Source: Candidatus Williamhamiltonella defendens
GTDB lineage: Bacteria; Pseudomonadota; Gammaproteobacteria; Enterobacterales; Enterobacteriaceae
Assembly (NCBI RefSeq): GCF_900699045.1
Contig: NZ_CAADHL010000001.1
Span: 186,001-250,000 of the forward strand
Direction of reading: 5' to 3'
Length of the DNA stretch: 64,000 nt
Shown in pieces: positions 1 through 10,886 of this stretch. A program made the translations under genes and the position numbers. Position 1 is the first letter of the stretch, and each line of letters opens with the position of its first letter. The notes under the pieces were generated by a model, which worked only from the letters and a program-made list of their open reading frames with translations, was not told the origin of the DNA and searched no databases.

Positions 1-137
1 ACGCAACCATGGTTTTCTGGCCGAATATTATGTAGACCACGAATGAACTTCATGGCTGATTGAAACCGATCAAATGCGCCATTAAAGCTTCTGTCAATAC
101 CCGATCTAAAATCAGGGTGGAATTTGAATGAAAATGT
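1..137. other. window edge, no recognised gene
   Basis: The minus strand can be read for about 45 codons without a stop, but I recognise no family in it. In E. coli the genes beyond bamE are ratB and ratA, and I do not see them here. It may be the end of an unrelated decayed gene. Confidence 0.3.
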
Positions 138-467
138 TTACGCTATATGATTTTTAATATCAATCAATTGACCTGATTGATTAAATTTAAGAGTTAAAGT
201 TTGTTGCTTTACTTTTTCATGCCCTATCTGCTGACGAAAGATATAAAACCAAGTTTGAGTACCAAAAGGGTCTGTCAACATAGGGCTTCCTAATGTAGAA
301 ATCACTTCGTTTTGTGTCATTCCTTTATCAATTTTATTGACCTCATTCAGAGATAAGTAATTTCCTTGATTAATATCAGGTTTACAAACCCATTGATTCA
401 ATCGAGAACAACCTGAAACAAATATTATAAAAAACAAAATGAGGTGGATCAGCATCTTAAAGCACAT
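138..467 (-). CDS. bamE: BamE, outer-membrane assembly lipoprotein
   Basis: BamE is a small lipoprotein of the BAM complex that stabilises BamD-BamA while outer-membrane proteins are inserted. The sequence has a hydrophobic signal ending in a lipobox (FVSGC), then the family motifs [26 protein letters not shown] and FRQQ.GHE, closely following E. coli BamE. I chose the start at 467 because it gives a 20-residue prepart up to the lipid cysteine, as in E. coli. An ATG two codons upstream (473), just after an AAGGA box, is equally possible. The gene sits directly after the recN ghost on the same strand, the normal recN-bamE order. BamD is also intact in this window (39.1 kb), so the BAM accessory lipoproteins appear to be kept. 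Confidence 0.93.
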   Translation of the reverse strand: MCFKMLIHLILFFIIFVSGCSRLNQWVCKPDINQGNYLSLNEVNKIDKGMTQNEVISTLGSPMLTDPFGTQTWFYIFRQQIGHEKVKQQTLTLKFNQSGQLIDIKNHIA

Positions 468-522
468 GGTCATAGATTCCTTAATAGTAATGATAGTGTG
501 GCTGATTCTCTTGAAAAGAGTT

Positions 523-2095
523 TTACATAACAAGTGATTCTTTTGTATTCGCCAGTGTATTTTTTGTTATTTGTCCTTGTCCAAGAAGACGTGTCATCTC
601 TTCTAAACGCGTCTTTTTATCTAACAAATGAACATAAATATCTGTTTCTATTGTATCACTTTGTTTTTAAATAAAAAATGTTGATGTCACAAGCGACAAC
701 CTGTGGAAGATAAGTAATACAGAGTACCTGTCTTGAGGCAGCTAATTGCCGCAACAAGCGACCCATTAAAGCCGCTGTAGATCCACTGACACCCACATCT
801 ATTTCATCAAAAATGATAGCAGGGGTTTCGATTTTACGCGCAGTACTTAACGTCATTGCCAGGGCAATCCGTGATATTTCTCCTCCCGAAGCCACCTTAA
901 TCAGGGGCTGTAATGGTTGACATGGATTCATTGTGACAAAAATTTAACACGAGTCGCACCATAAATATTGAGGTGTTTGGAATCAAAATAGGTCTCAATA
1001 CTGAATTTTGCATAGGCATCGCCAAGTTTCGCATATTTTAGTGATTAAGGCAGACAGCTCTTTAGTATAAAATTGCCGTTTTTCATGTAATTCATGGGCT
1101 ATTTCTAATACTTGCTGATACTGTTTTTCTGTTACTTGAAGAAGATCTTCCTGATCTAGATTTTGCTCAATTAATTATTGTTTTTCATCCAATAATTGTT
1201 GATATTGATCTGCTAAACGTTCTAGAGAAACATGATATTTACGAGCCAAATCTAAATAATTAGATAACTGTTGCTCTAATGATGCTAAGAAATTCGGTTC
1301 TATATTGATTTTTGACTGTAATGACGGATTTCATCACTGACTTCTTTAATTTGAATGATCGCTTCTTTAAGCATATTTAATAAATCATTAAAGTAATGAT
1401 CCATAGCACTTAATTCTATCATCTGTTTTTGAGAAAAATAAAGCTGACTCATAATACTCTGCTGTTTAGTTTCACACAGCCCTTGTAAAACTTCTTGGCT
1501 CATTTTCAATAATTGAGCTCTATCCGATAAATGTTTATGCTCCGCTTCTATTGTTTCCTACTCTTCTTGCTTTGGATGCAATCCATTGAGTTTTTTAAGG
1601 TAATATTCCAAAAGTTAATGACGGGCATCATTTTCCACCACTTTTCTCTTTCGTTCGGCCGATCGGCGGCAACTGTTATGCCAGGTTTCATACGCATTTT
1701 CCATCTTTATGAATAAATTATGCTCTGCTGAATACGCATCCAATAATTGTTTATGATGGTCCCGTTTCAGCAAACAGTGATCGGTATGCTAGCCGCAAAT
1801 CTGTATAAAAGCTAGACTAATTCTTGTAGTTGCGATAGAAGAACAAGTGTGCCATTGATAAATCCTAGAGAACGTCCATCAGCACTAATAGTGCGGCACA
1901 GAAAACATTCTTGATTTTTTAACCATTGCATCGCCAAACTCTTATCCTTTAGAGAAAAGCGGGCGCACATATTTGTGCGAAGAGCTCCCAAACTCACCAT
2001 TACAACTTCTGAACGGCCGCCTAAGCACATATTTAAGGCATCAATTACGATAGATTCAACTTTTGAATAGTTTCTTTCTCATTGCAATATTCGTA
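523..2095 (-). pseudogene. recN: recN ghost, DNA repair ATPase
   Basis: RecN is an SMC-like ATPase of double-strand-break repair, normally about 550 residues. Pieces in several frames match it. Near 1812-2040 is the N-terminal stretch [21 protein letters not shown] and [13 protein letters not shown]. At 656-931 is the C-terminal ATPase core with [11 protein letters not shown], the Walker [13 protein letters not shown] and [20 protein letters not shown]. At 525-650 is the tail [20 protein letters not shown]. The Walker A segment that should precede DALxxCLGG is missing. The middle (about 950-1800) carries stops in all frames, so the gene is dead. Order recN-bamE is ancestral. Confidence 0.9.
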
Positions 2096-2104
2096 CATAT
2101 CCGC

Positions 2105-2655
2105 CGAAAATCAATCTTGTAAGTGAAGATTGTGTATCTGAAACACTTTATTATATTGCACAAGGTTTTCTCATCATCCCTGATGAAGTCTTAAAATGGT
2201 GAAAAATCGTATTGCCTCATTTAAATCTAAGAAATTTTATTGGGGAGATTAAATTATTTTATCCGCTCAACCTAAATGTACTTGAATACGAGTGAAACCC
2301 TCCTCTGAATTAGCTGAAATTTCTTATAAAAAATTTCAAACCCTTGTCTAAATTAATCCTAACATATTAATTCGTTTATCCGCATATATGGCATGTCAAT
2401 TGAAAACGACATCAAAAAAATAGGAGAACTGGCATTTTTAGATGTGGCGATACGTGTTAGGCAAACATTGATAAAACTCGCACTTTAACCCGATGCCATG
2501 CTTTATCCCTGTAAGATGCAAACTAAAAGCACTCGTCTAGAAATTGGCAAATGGCAGGTTTTTCTCGTGAACTCGTTAAATAGTTGGGCAGGCTTTAAAA
2601 ACATTAGAAAGACAAAATTTAATTTCAGCTCACGGCAAAATGATTGTTGCTTTGA
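2105..2655 (+). pseudogene. crp: crp ghost, cAMP receptor protein
   Basis: This is the remnant of the global regulator CRP. Reading across frames gives SETLYYIAQG, then NFIGE.KLF, SSELAEISYKKFQTLV, LIRLSAYMACQLKTTSKK, ELAFLDVAIRVRQTL, KTTRLEIGK-like helix-turn-helix sequence (helix region shifted) and finally QALKTLERQNLISAHGKMIVAL. These follow E. coli CRP in order from the cAMP pocket to the C terminus. Several stops and at least three frame changes interrupt it, and the usual terminal residues VVYGTR are gone. The ghost abuts the recN ghost, which is not the E. coli arrangement. Confidence 0.88.
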
Positions 2656-2799
2656 ATCCTTGGTTAAAATATCTCTTAGGCCAAGACGACATTTAGGTTT
2701 AGAAAGTGACGTTTTATAAGTCGAAGGTATGAGTGACTGCATGGACCCGTTATTCATGGCGGCATAGGAGCTGCCTTGAACGCCCCTCCTATTCGGAGG

Positions 2800-3015
2800 A
2801 TCGTCTCGATATCATTAATTTCGGATGATTCTTTTTAAGCATCCTGCATTTCAAATTCGAAATTTTAACCCTCTGCTAAAGTTTTCAATCTGTTAGCTTG
2901 AATTGCAGAAAAATAAAAAAATACGTCCTTGCTACCATCTGATAAAGTAATAAAGCAGACCCCTTTAGATTCGTTGAATCACTTAACTGTACCTTTAATT
3001 TTTACTATCTTAAAA
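2800..3015 (-). pseudogene. cold-shock protein ghost (CspE-like)
   Basis: One minus-strand frame reads VKIKGTVK, stop, [37 protein letters not shown], stop, NFEFEMQDA. This is the CspA/CspE single OB-fold, closest to CspE (KIKGNVKWFNESKGFGFIT). The conserved Trp codon of KWF has become TGA, RNP1 KGFGF has become KGVCF, the start ATG appears as ATA, and a second in-frame stop replaces the Gln after AEG. The protein would have been an RNA chaperone of about 70 residues. It cannot be made. Confidence 0.8.
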
Positions 3016-3650
3016 ATTTCCTTGAAATTATTTAGCTCAATCACGGGTATTTAAAATCAAAAAAACAAGCCTCGTTTATCTGCTGAAGGCAGTAAGAGAA
3101 GCATCTGAAGGGAAGTAATCTAAAACACTTACGTTCTTGCCTAAAAGTTCTTGCTCAAAAACCACAATTAATCAAGAACGCTATCTCTTTTTACTCAGGA
3201 CCCTTATTTCATATAATTCATTCATTGGCAAGCCAGTTTTTATCATTAATCAACTTACTGTGCATATAAATAAAACTGTAAACAAAACTCTGATTCTTTT
3301 AATCATCTTCCCTATTTACAGAAAGCGGCCTTTTCCTGAGTAATTTTTTGCTAAGATCTTGTAGAGGACTTTTCTAAAGTTGAAAAGTCCATTTCAACCC
3401 TCGCAATGGATGTGCAACTTTATCGCTTATTTTCGTGATAATATTTTTTAGATACCTGTTTGCGTATTGCTGCATTAGATCCGCGAATCCAACTTACATC
3501 ATTAATCGCCATTTTTGCCCACCTCATTTACGATGGCCAAATTAACTATACACAAATTGCCCATTTATCAGTCACCATAAATGTTTAAAAAATAAAAAAT
3601 GTAGATATATCGATGTGATCCTAAATTTCTATAAAATCGGTTTTTTTAAA
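3016..3650. other. degraded spacer
   Basis: No gene is recognised. On the plus strand around 3380-3590 two joined frames read like real protein (for example RIAALDPRIQLTSLIAIFAHL then IYDGQINYTQIAHL), with stops between pieces, but I cannot name the family. The open frame at 3137-3343 shows no family features. Confidence 0.35.
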
Positions 3651-3654
3651 ACAT

Positions 3655-4695
3655 GTCATTCAACCCAGATAACCCATTTGACTAACTCCCATCGTTTCCG
3701 TCTGACTCAGAAACGATCGAAACAACAGCAGTACTAAGAGCCCATATCCACGAGCTAGCAGAGCTAAAATCTGCGGACCAGTAATGCTTGCTCAGTAATT
3801 ACTGGTGAATATTCTCCCGATCCTGAAAGCAAAAGATTCGTCCCGCATCGAAAATATCGTCACTACAAGCGATCAGCTTTTTCAATATGTTGAACGGACT
3901 GATCAGGCCACTAAAGAGGATCCTCTATATCGTACGTCGATGTATGAGTAATCTGAGTTACTGAAAACGTATCCGTTATATGTCACGAACGCAATGCAGA
4001 TTTATACCAAAATGCGGGCAGTCGAAACCGATGTAAGAAAGACTTCTGGCACTGTTTTTGCGATCAGTATATAGACGTTGTATATTCTACCTATCCGGAA
4101 GGAGCAGAGAAGATTCGCACGTTACTATCAAACTGGGGGCAGTTTATTAATGAACAAAACGATATTGACCCACTTATTAAGATAGCCATAACACATTAGC
4201 ATTTCGAAAGCATTCACCCGTTCCATGATGGTAACGGACGTACAGGGCGAACCTTGAATATTCTTTATCTAATTCAGCAGTGAGACTGCTTTCCCTGCCC
4301 ACATTCTTGCAAACAGTAATAAGTATTACACTTTATCTGCGCCGCGTGATTAAATATGGAGAGCAGAAAAAATGGATGTAATACATTCTGAAAGTTAAGA
4401 CGGTTTCTGCTGTCTGGACAAAAAAAGATTGCCTCAATCAGAGCGCTGATTATTTTACCCTGTAATATGTACAGGAAAAGCTCCTCAAAATTTATACCTA
4501 CGAACTTCTTAATATGCTGTTCATGCAACCCTACTGCAGAATAAAAATATGCTGAATGCGTGGATTGCACAACGGCAAACAGCATCGCTTTATTTTAGGC
4601 AACTGGTAAAAATCGGAATACTAGAAGAAGTGAATTTCGGGCGTTTAAAACTTTACATGAACCCTCTCCTGCTGAGGGAGCTGAATGATCTATGA
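3655..4695 (+). pseudogene. Fic-domain AMPylase ghost (Fic_N plus Fic)
   Basis: Fic proteins transfer AMP or other phosphate groups to target hydroxyls. Pieces in different frames follow the long Fic_N-Fic architecture of about 350-380 residues: an N-terminal FNPDNPFD.LPSFP and AHIHELAELKSA, a middle DPLIKIAI.H.HFESI, then the intact catalytic signature HPFHDGNGRTGR followed by TLNILYLIQQ at about 4208-4276. The C-terminal part YTYELLNMLFMQPYCRI, then LGN.LVKIGILEEV and LLRELN, is typical of the winged-helix end of these proteins. Stops and frameshifts occur every 50-150 bases. It is longer than E. coli Fic and is probably an acquired accessory gene. Confidence 0.82.
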
Positions 4696-5004
4696 AAGTG
4701 TCAGTACTTCAAAACAAGATTTGACTCGCCAGGCCGATATTGAAAGATGGCTGTTATCAATATCTTTTATATGGCACTGTTAAAAAAGTCACTGAAAGAC
4801 ATTACGACAAGTGATAGCTACGCAAAGAAAAGAAGATGACATCGAGTTTATCGAAGCGCAAACTGAATCTTTTGTGTTCTTTATCTTACCAAAGAAACGT
4901 TCGATAGCACTGCGGGTTCGATATTTCTTTCTTAAAAAACTCAGCTTAAGTGGTGGCGATAGTTTTTAATAGACCTGTAACCTATATTAGGTCCTTAGAA
5001 TAGG
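4696..5004. other. degraded spacer before lpxL end
   Basis: The plus strand around 4820-4960 reads openly for about 45 codons (DDIEFIEAQTESFVFF, then ILPKKRSIALRVRYFF). I cannot assign it. It may be a further gene of the Fic locus. Confidence 0.3.
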
Positions 5005-5928
5005 CTAATATAATGATTCCTCGCCTTTAGGCCTTGTTTTAAAGCGCCTATGTTGCCACATATATTGTTCCGGCGCCTTTTGAATGATGTTTTCAATAAC
5101 CTTATTCATAGAAGTAGCGGTTTCAGTTTCATCTTGAAGTGGAAAATTGTTCAATGCATGCGATATGACCATTCTATAGCCTTTAGCGCCAGGTAATCTG
5201 ACAAGATGGTAAGGCACACAATTTATACTCCCTTTACTGAGTAACAGATGAGTACCCCTGGTGGTAGCCGCTTGTTCAACTGCAAAAAATTGGACAAAAA
5301 CACTGCTGCGAGGACCATAATCATGGTCTGGAAGATACCAAAGTATCTCACCTTTTTTTAAACAAAGAATCATTGTTTTTATATGATTTCTGTCTATCAA
5401 CCCTTTATTAGATCTTGTCCTGCCATAAATTTGGATCCAATTAATCACTTTATTATTGTGCGGCCGGTAAACACCAATAGCCTGTTTGTGCAGGCCAAGA
5501 ATGCGAGCGGCAAATTCTAGCGTCAGAAAATGTACACCTATTAATAATATCCCCTGTCTATTTTTTTGTACTTTCTCAATACATTCTAAACCAATCAAGC
5601 GACTCCAATGCTTGACACGCCAATCTGGCCAAAACCAAGCCATTCCCGATTCAAGCAGACCTATTCCTAAGGATTCAAAATTTTTTTTGACTATTTTTTG
5701 GCGCTCAGTTAGAGAAATTTCTGGAAAACAAAGTTCTAGATTACGAAAGGTAATATTGACTCGACGTCTAAGAAAATACATAGATAAACGTCCAATACAT
5801 CTCCCTAAATGATAAATTATGGGGTAAGGAAGACATACTAAAAGATAAAGAAACCCAGCGCCAAACCAAGTAAGCCAATAACGAGGATGTAATAATGAAA
5901 GATGAAAATGAGGAGATTTTTTTATCAT
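5005..5928 (-). CDS. lpxL: LpxL/HtrB-type lipid A lauroyltransferase
   Basis: This inner-membrane acyltransferase adds a secondary acyl chain to Kdo2-lipid IVA late in lipid A synthesis. The 307-residue protein is full length. It has an N-terminal [10 protein letters not shown], one membrane segment (about residues 20-40), the catalytic GVHFLTLE (HX4E) near residue 132, [41 protein letters not shown] and the C-terminal [16 protein letters not shown]. Some motifs look like LpxP (YRPHNN), but DHDYGPRSS and the start fit LpxL better. Its ATG overlaps the stop of the dead pabA, so the pair may be co-transcribed from the pabA side. It implies that hexa-acylated lipid A is still made. Confidence 0.9.
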   Translation of the reverse strand: MIKKSPHFHLSLLHPRYWLTWFGAGFLYLLVCLPYPIIYHLGRCIGRLSMYFLRRRVNITFRNLELCFPEISLTERQKIVKKNFESLGIGLLESGMAWFWPDWRVKHWSRLIGLECIEKVQKNRQGILLIGVHFLTLEFAARILGLHKQAIGVYRPHNNKVINWIQIYGRTRSNKGLIDRNHIKTMILCLKKGEILWYLPDHDYGPRSSVFVQFFAVEQAATTRGTHLLLSKGSINCVPYHLVRLPGAKGYRMVISHALNNFPLQDETETATSMNKVIENIIQKAPEQYMWQHRRFKTRPKGEESLY

Positions 5929-6480
5929 CGTACCCGTAGTCCATTTAAAAAATTCTTTAATAATTGATAACCATTTTCACTAAAAATGCTTTCAGGATGA
6001 AATTGTACCCCATCTAAGAGTAAAGTACGATGTCGGATACCCATGATTTCATCCATACGGCCTTCTTTTTCAGTCCGAGATGTTAATTTGAAATCTTCAG
6101 GTAAAGAATCTGTTTCAACGACTAGTGAATGATATCGAGTCACCGTTAATGGGTGACCGCTGCAAAACGCCTTGATGATTGTGTTGAATCAAGCTTATCT
6201 TACCGTGCATTATTTTTCTGGCTTTGGAGATGCGAGCTCCGAAAGATTGCGCCAATGCTTAATATCCAAAATAGACACCTAGAATAGGTAATTTGCCCGA
6301 AAATGCTGTATCTCAGCTAATGCAATCCCTGCTTCAGAGGTGTGCAGTGGTCAGGAGAAATGTGTAAATATTTCGGCGCTAACCGCTCAATATCTTCAAG
6401 CTTTACTTCATTGTTACGTTTGATTAATACATCAACGCCTAATTCACAAAATATTGATATAAATTGTAAGTAAAATAATC
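5925..6480 (-). pseudogene. pabA: pabA ghost, aminodeoxychorismate synthase glutaminase
   Basis: PabA supplies ammonia from glutamine for p-aminobenzoate and hence folate. The C-terminal 70 residues are clean: [24 protein letters not shown] and [18 protein letters not shown]. These fit PabA rather than TrpG. Upstream, different frames give NLYQYF, VDVLIKRNNEVKLEDIERL, HISPDHCTP and LPILGVYFGY. The last is the nucleophile elbow GVCLGHQ with Cys changed to Tyr. Stops and frameshifts lie between 6144 and 6470. The remaining 72-residue frame could be translated but lacks the catalytic cysteine. Confidence 0.88.
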
Positions 6481-7895
6481 GTAATTCTCTATTAATAGCA
6501 ACATAGAAACCTATTTATATATGCATTGATTAAATTGGGTTTTAATATCACAGAAAGCGGTTAATATTCGAATAAAGTATTTTAAAAACCCTGGAAAATA
6601 GTTAAATCAATCATTTTTAAATTTCTTAAAATATAAATGATACGATTTATCAATGTTTTAATAGGCTCTTTATCAGCTGTTTTAAAGCATTACACTCATT
6701 TATATAATTTTGAATATCATTAATCTCTTTTTATAAAAGAGTGTCTTTAATAAAAACAGGACTATCAAGAACCTGTAATTTACATGTTATTTTATTTAAA
6801 TTATTTTTAAAATATTAAATCATTACATATGTTAATTTTTTAGTAAACATATTTAAATGAGTAAGAATATTTTTAATATCTATCAAAGATTTTAAAAATG
6901 TTTTTATATTTTTTCTATATTTCTAAATAAATCTGTAGTGTCATTTCATAAAAATAATACTATTTATTAAATCGTAAATACGTGGAAATGCATTTTTAAT
7001 TTTTTGTTTCCTCAAATTAATCCTTCATTTGTACTTTAATCCGAATTTTTTCTTTTTGACAATTAGACTCTATGTAGAAATTTTCTTTAATTAATCTGTT
7101 ATGATCTTCATGTTCTCCTTTTATTTTTATCGGAATTATTTTTATAGAACAATTATCATAAAATATATTGAAAAATCTTCATAATAATCACAAATTTTTA
7201 CTGTAGAAAATTTCTCTATTTTATTCAAATTTTTAATTGACTCAAACAAATTATTTTTAGCTCAATTAATTATTTTAATACGTTTAAATCATTTTATGAT
7301 GTATAAATTTTATTATAAATTAGATTTATTTCTTTTTATTTACATGAGTCTCCCCTTAAAATTTATTTAAAATATTCAAAATTTATTTGATCTTTATCAA
7401 CTTCATCTGAACTCGTATTCATAGTATATCTTTTTTATATTTTGAATCCTTGATACATAATAAGCTCAGAACGCATCCGTTGTATTTGCAGCATTTATTA
7501 ATTTATTAATTATAGTATTAGATATTGATTTAAACATTTTTATCATGAAGTTATTTTTTAATAAAGTGATTATCATAAAGTACTATTTAAAACAGCTTTT
7601 AAAATTGATTACAATTTATAGAAATTAAAAATAAGACAGTAGTTTTATCAAAAAATAGAAAAATACGTTTATTTTTATCCAATTTATTCCATGAGATTGA
7701 AAATGAATTTACTTTCTTTAGGCAATTATTATTGCTTACTTCAGTACAGACGCCATAACATTATGGCTTAATATTAATCACTTTAATCGTATAGTATATT
7801 TAATAATTTTATAATAAATACGTAAAATCTTAAATAATTTAATGGTTTTAAACCATTAACTTAAGTGTGTTTTAGCTACATTTAAAAACAAATCA
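6481..7895. other. AT-rich desert
   Basis: About 1.4 kb of very AT-rich sequence (roughly four-fifths A+T by eye) with stops in all frames. I see no homology, tRNA or repeat structure. It looks like an end stage of pseudogene erosion by AT-biased mutation. Confidence 0.6.
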
Positions 7896-7899
7896 CCGA

Positions 7900-8176
7900 C
7901 AATTTATAAAAAACGATTTATACAGGCAAACAAAGAAGCACGATGGTTATTTGTATTACCCTTAATTACTTTTCTTGTTGGTGGATCCTTTTTTATTTTT
8001 CTGATCACGCTGAATATGGGGTGTATTTAATGGGTCATATTGATAGCATAACGGGGTTACCCATATAGTTTGAAGTAGGCGTATTGCTCTCCCTTTAGTC
8101 TTTATCTAGCTTTGCATCTTAATGGTTACACTGATTTTATCTGATATACCGCTTAAAAAGCTTAAGGATCAAGATT
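7900..8176 (+). pseudogene. yhdT: yhdT ghost
   Basis: YhdT is a small membrane protein encoded just before panF in enterobacteria. The frame gives RFIQANKEARWLFVLPLITFLVG, matching the E. coli start RFVQAHKEARW, then a stop at the TAA after NMGCI. The rest (TGLPI.FEVG.LLSL, then LSDIPLKKLKDQD) is broken. It directly precedes panF, as expected. Confidence 0.75.
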
Positions 8177-8177
8177 G

Positions 8178-9480
8178 ATGAATATTGATATGATTTTGCC
8201 TCTAATAGCGTATTTATTTATCCTTTTTTGTTTATCTTTTTATAGTGTCAGAAATCAAAAATATAAACATTTCCTGAAGCAATATTTTATTGGCAAGCAC
8301 CCCATGTGGGCTTCGTATTAGCCATGACTTTGAGCAGCACTTATATTTTAGTGCAAGTTCTTTTATCGGCGGTCCTGGAGCGGCTTATCAATATGGGTTT
8401 GGTTTTATTCGCCATTATCTAGCTCCCTACAATATGATGTTTATTTGGGCATATTAGGAAAATTTGCTATTTTGGCGCGGAGTTATAACGCTGCCACTTT
8501 AAATGATGTGCTGTATACCAGTTATAAAAGCTGGCTTTAATCTGTCTGACTAGGGAGAGTTATTGACATTTATGGAAGACATGACAGTTTAATTTGTGAG
8601 AGGCGCTCGGCTGCTAGAAGCGACTACTGACATTCCCTATCATGTCGGATTATTGGTATTCGCTATCAGTGTCAACTCTATATAACACTTTTGGCTGTTT
8701 TTTGCAGCAGCATACTCGATGACAGCTTACAGGGTATATGCTATCGGGCATTATTTTCTTTTAATGGCGGAAGTATATAACGCCGGAGGGTTAGCAAAAG
8801 CAGTAGATACCTTCTTTCACTTTGTCCTGCGTTGATCACACCTCCGAGCTAAGATCAAATACTGAATATGCCATTTTTGGTGGGCATCATGATGGTTACT
8901 ATGTATTTATCGAGGGCTTTATGGCGCACTACTTTACCCTCTTTAAGTGTTCCTGATGAGTTAATCCTAAAACTGATGATTCGGGTGTTCTTACCTTTTG
9001 CAGCCGTTCTTTTTCTTACCGCACCAATGGCGGCTATTATGTCGACTGTGAATGCACAGCTATTGCAATCCTCCGCTACCTTGGTCAAGGACATGTATCT
9101 GAACCTCAAGCCCAAATAGATCAAAAATGAAATAAATTTCAAAGTGAATCACTTTGTGTTTCGATCTTTTACTCATACTAACAGCGTGGCCACCACCAGC
9201 GATATTCTCATATCTTAATTTATTGGCTATTTTGGGAAATAGACTCCGTTTTTTGTGGCGTTTTGTACTTGGATTATACTGGCCGCTAGTGCCTATGGAG
9301 ACATCAGCCCAATGATAGTGGGTGACATTTGTTATATTTTATTGACGATATTTAAAATTCAATTTTAAGGATTCTATCCTAATTACGCCAACATGCATTT
9401 TAAACCTTTTAGCTTTTTTGATGGGCAATATCTGGGGCAATAAAAAACTCTCACACTTCATAGAGATAAAACATACCTTA
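8178..9480 (+). pseudogene. panF: panF ghost, sodium/pantothenate symporter
   Basis: PanF imports pantothenate with sodium, with 12-13 membrane segments and about 480 residues. The ghost starts at ATG 8178 (MNIDMILPLIAYLF) and continues in mixed frames: YFIGKHPM, SASSFIGGPGAAYQYGFG, NAATLNDVL, GARLLEATTDIPYHVGLL. A long clean block at 8868-9119 covers LPSLSVPDELILKLMIRVF, AAPMAAIMSTVNAQLLQSSAT and VKDMYLNLKPK. Many stops occur before and after this. Its loss suggests that the vitamin B5 precursor is not taken up by this route. Confidence 0.9.
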
Positions 9481-10403
9481 GAATACAAATCAAAATAATC
9501 ACATCAAAATAGCATGCCAACCTGTTAGAAACGCTATTGTTAGAAACCGGCGCTATCTCTGTCACTTTTCAAGACCCAGGGGATCGGCCTGTTTTTAATT
9601 TTTTTAAGGCGAATTAGAATTTTGGAATGACATTGAAATCGTAGGTTTATATGAAGCGCATACTAATTTATATGAACATCAAACGAAAATCGACGCAGCC
9701 ATCAATAAAATAAAATTCATGTATGAACCCGGGCATTATTTTATTTATAAAATTGAATATTTGAAAGATAAACAGTGGTAGCAAGAATGGATGATTCATT
9801 TTTATCTTATGCGTTTTAGGCAGCATCTTTGGGTTTATCAGAGTATGCAAGTGGGATAGATTCGAGTGCAGTTAATGTCATACTAGATCCCGCATTGGTA
9901 TTTAGCACATGAGCACACCCGACCAGGGCGCTTTGTTTAGAATAGCTTTATAGCCTTGATTTATAAAATTAAATCTTAATTGATTTTATGTGTGGCTCAG
10001 GCATTTTGGCCATAGCAACGCTAAAATTAGGGGCGAACCAAACGATTGGGCTTGACATAGATCCTCAAGCGCTTGAAGCAAGTCGGGATAACGAACAACG
10101 TAACAGAGTTACGTAGCATCTGGTGCTCTATTTATCTGGACAAGAACCGAAAAATCTTCAAATATATGTGGTTATTGCTAATATTTATCCGCCCCTTTGT
10201 GTGAATTAGCAGCCGCAATTGCCGATTTAGTTAAGCCTGATGAGTATTTAAGCATTTCTAGTATTTTGAAAACTCAATTATGATAAAGTTTTTCAGACAT
10301 ATTAACGCGACTTTGCGTTTATTCTACTGCTGAAAAAGAAGAGTGCTGCCGTATCACGTCCGTAAAAATAAAAATGATGGAATATAAATTTCTGAAAGAA
10401 TGA
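9478..10403 (+). pseudogene. prmA: prmA ghost, ribosomal protein L11 methyltransferase
   Basis: PrmA trimethylates ribosomal protein L11. The ghost follows panF, as in E. coli. Pieces include IQIKI, NLLETLLLETGAISVTFQD, EFWNDIEIVGLYEA, EWMIHFYPMRF, VNVILDPALVF, the SAM-binding [18 protein letters not shown] (Gly of DFGCGSG is now Met), [16 protein letters not shown] and the tail EKEECCRIT. Stops and frame changes are frequent. The usual next genes dusB and fis are absent, and tRNA genes follow instead. Confidence 0.9.
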
Positions 10404-10548
10404 GGAATCTCTGATTGTTTGATATTGAATCAAACTCTGTGATAAATACTGATTTTTTTTAAAATGAGTTGACGCTCATTTTGCATATACGCATAATGCG
10501 CCCCGAAACGCTTAATGAAGGTCTATAATCATAAAGAGCATAAAAGAT

Positions 10549-10625
10549 GGCTACGTAGCTCAGCTGGTTAGAGCACAGCACTCATAATGCTGGGGTCACA
10601 GGTTCGAATCCCGTCGTAGCCACCA
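10549..10625 (+). tRNA. metT: tRNA-Met (CAT), elongator
   Basis: A 77-base cloverleaf with encoded CCA. The acceptor GGCTACG pairs with CGTAGCC, the anticodon arm is CAGCA-CTCATAA-TGCTG with CAT, and the T arm is CAGGTTCGAATCCCG-like. It matches E. coli metT almost base for base. It starts the metT-leuW-glnU cluster. Confidence 0.95.
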
Positions 10626-10627
10626 TT

Positions 10628-10712
10628 GCGGGAGTGGCGAAATTGGTAGACGCACTAGATTTAGGTTCTAGCGCCTTAAGGTGTGCGAGTTCAAGTCTCG
10701 CCTCCCGCACCA
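10628..10712 (+). tRNA. leuW: tRNA-Leu (TAG)
   Basis: An 85-base class II tRNA with long variable arm and CCA. The acceptor GCGGGAG pairs with CTCCCGC, and the anticodon loop TTTAGGT carries TAG. It lies two bases after tRNA-Met, as in the enterobacterial metT-leuW order. Confidence 0.95.
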
Positions 10713-10740
10713 CTTTTAAACCGCCGATGATAAAAGCAAA

Positions 10741-10815
10741 TGGGGTATAGCCAAGTGGTAAGGCACCGGGTTTTGATCCCGGCATTCCCAGGTTCGAATC
10801 CTGGTACCCCAGCCA
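10741..10815 (+). tRNA. glnU: tRNA-Gln (TTG)
   Basis: A 75-base tRNA with CCA. The acceptor TGGGGTA pairs perfectly with TACCCCA, the anticodon arm is CCGGG-TTTTGAT-CCCGG with TTG, and the T arm CCAGG/CCTGG is perfect. This is the functional copy of the pair. Confidence 0.95.
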
Positions 10816-10886
10816 TATTTTTGCACCATCCTTATTTTAAAAAATCCCTCATGACGACACGCTGTTATTTTATTAGGGTATACGTT

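Noticed and set aside
2690-2800. Possible purH fragment (VIHGGI) after the crp ghost
   Set aside because: Only six residues resemble the VHGGIL motif of PurH. The flanks do not continue in any frame.
4274-4585. 103-codon minus-strand frame within the Fic ghost
   Set aside because: It is a shadow of the plus-strand Fic sequence and has no family features.
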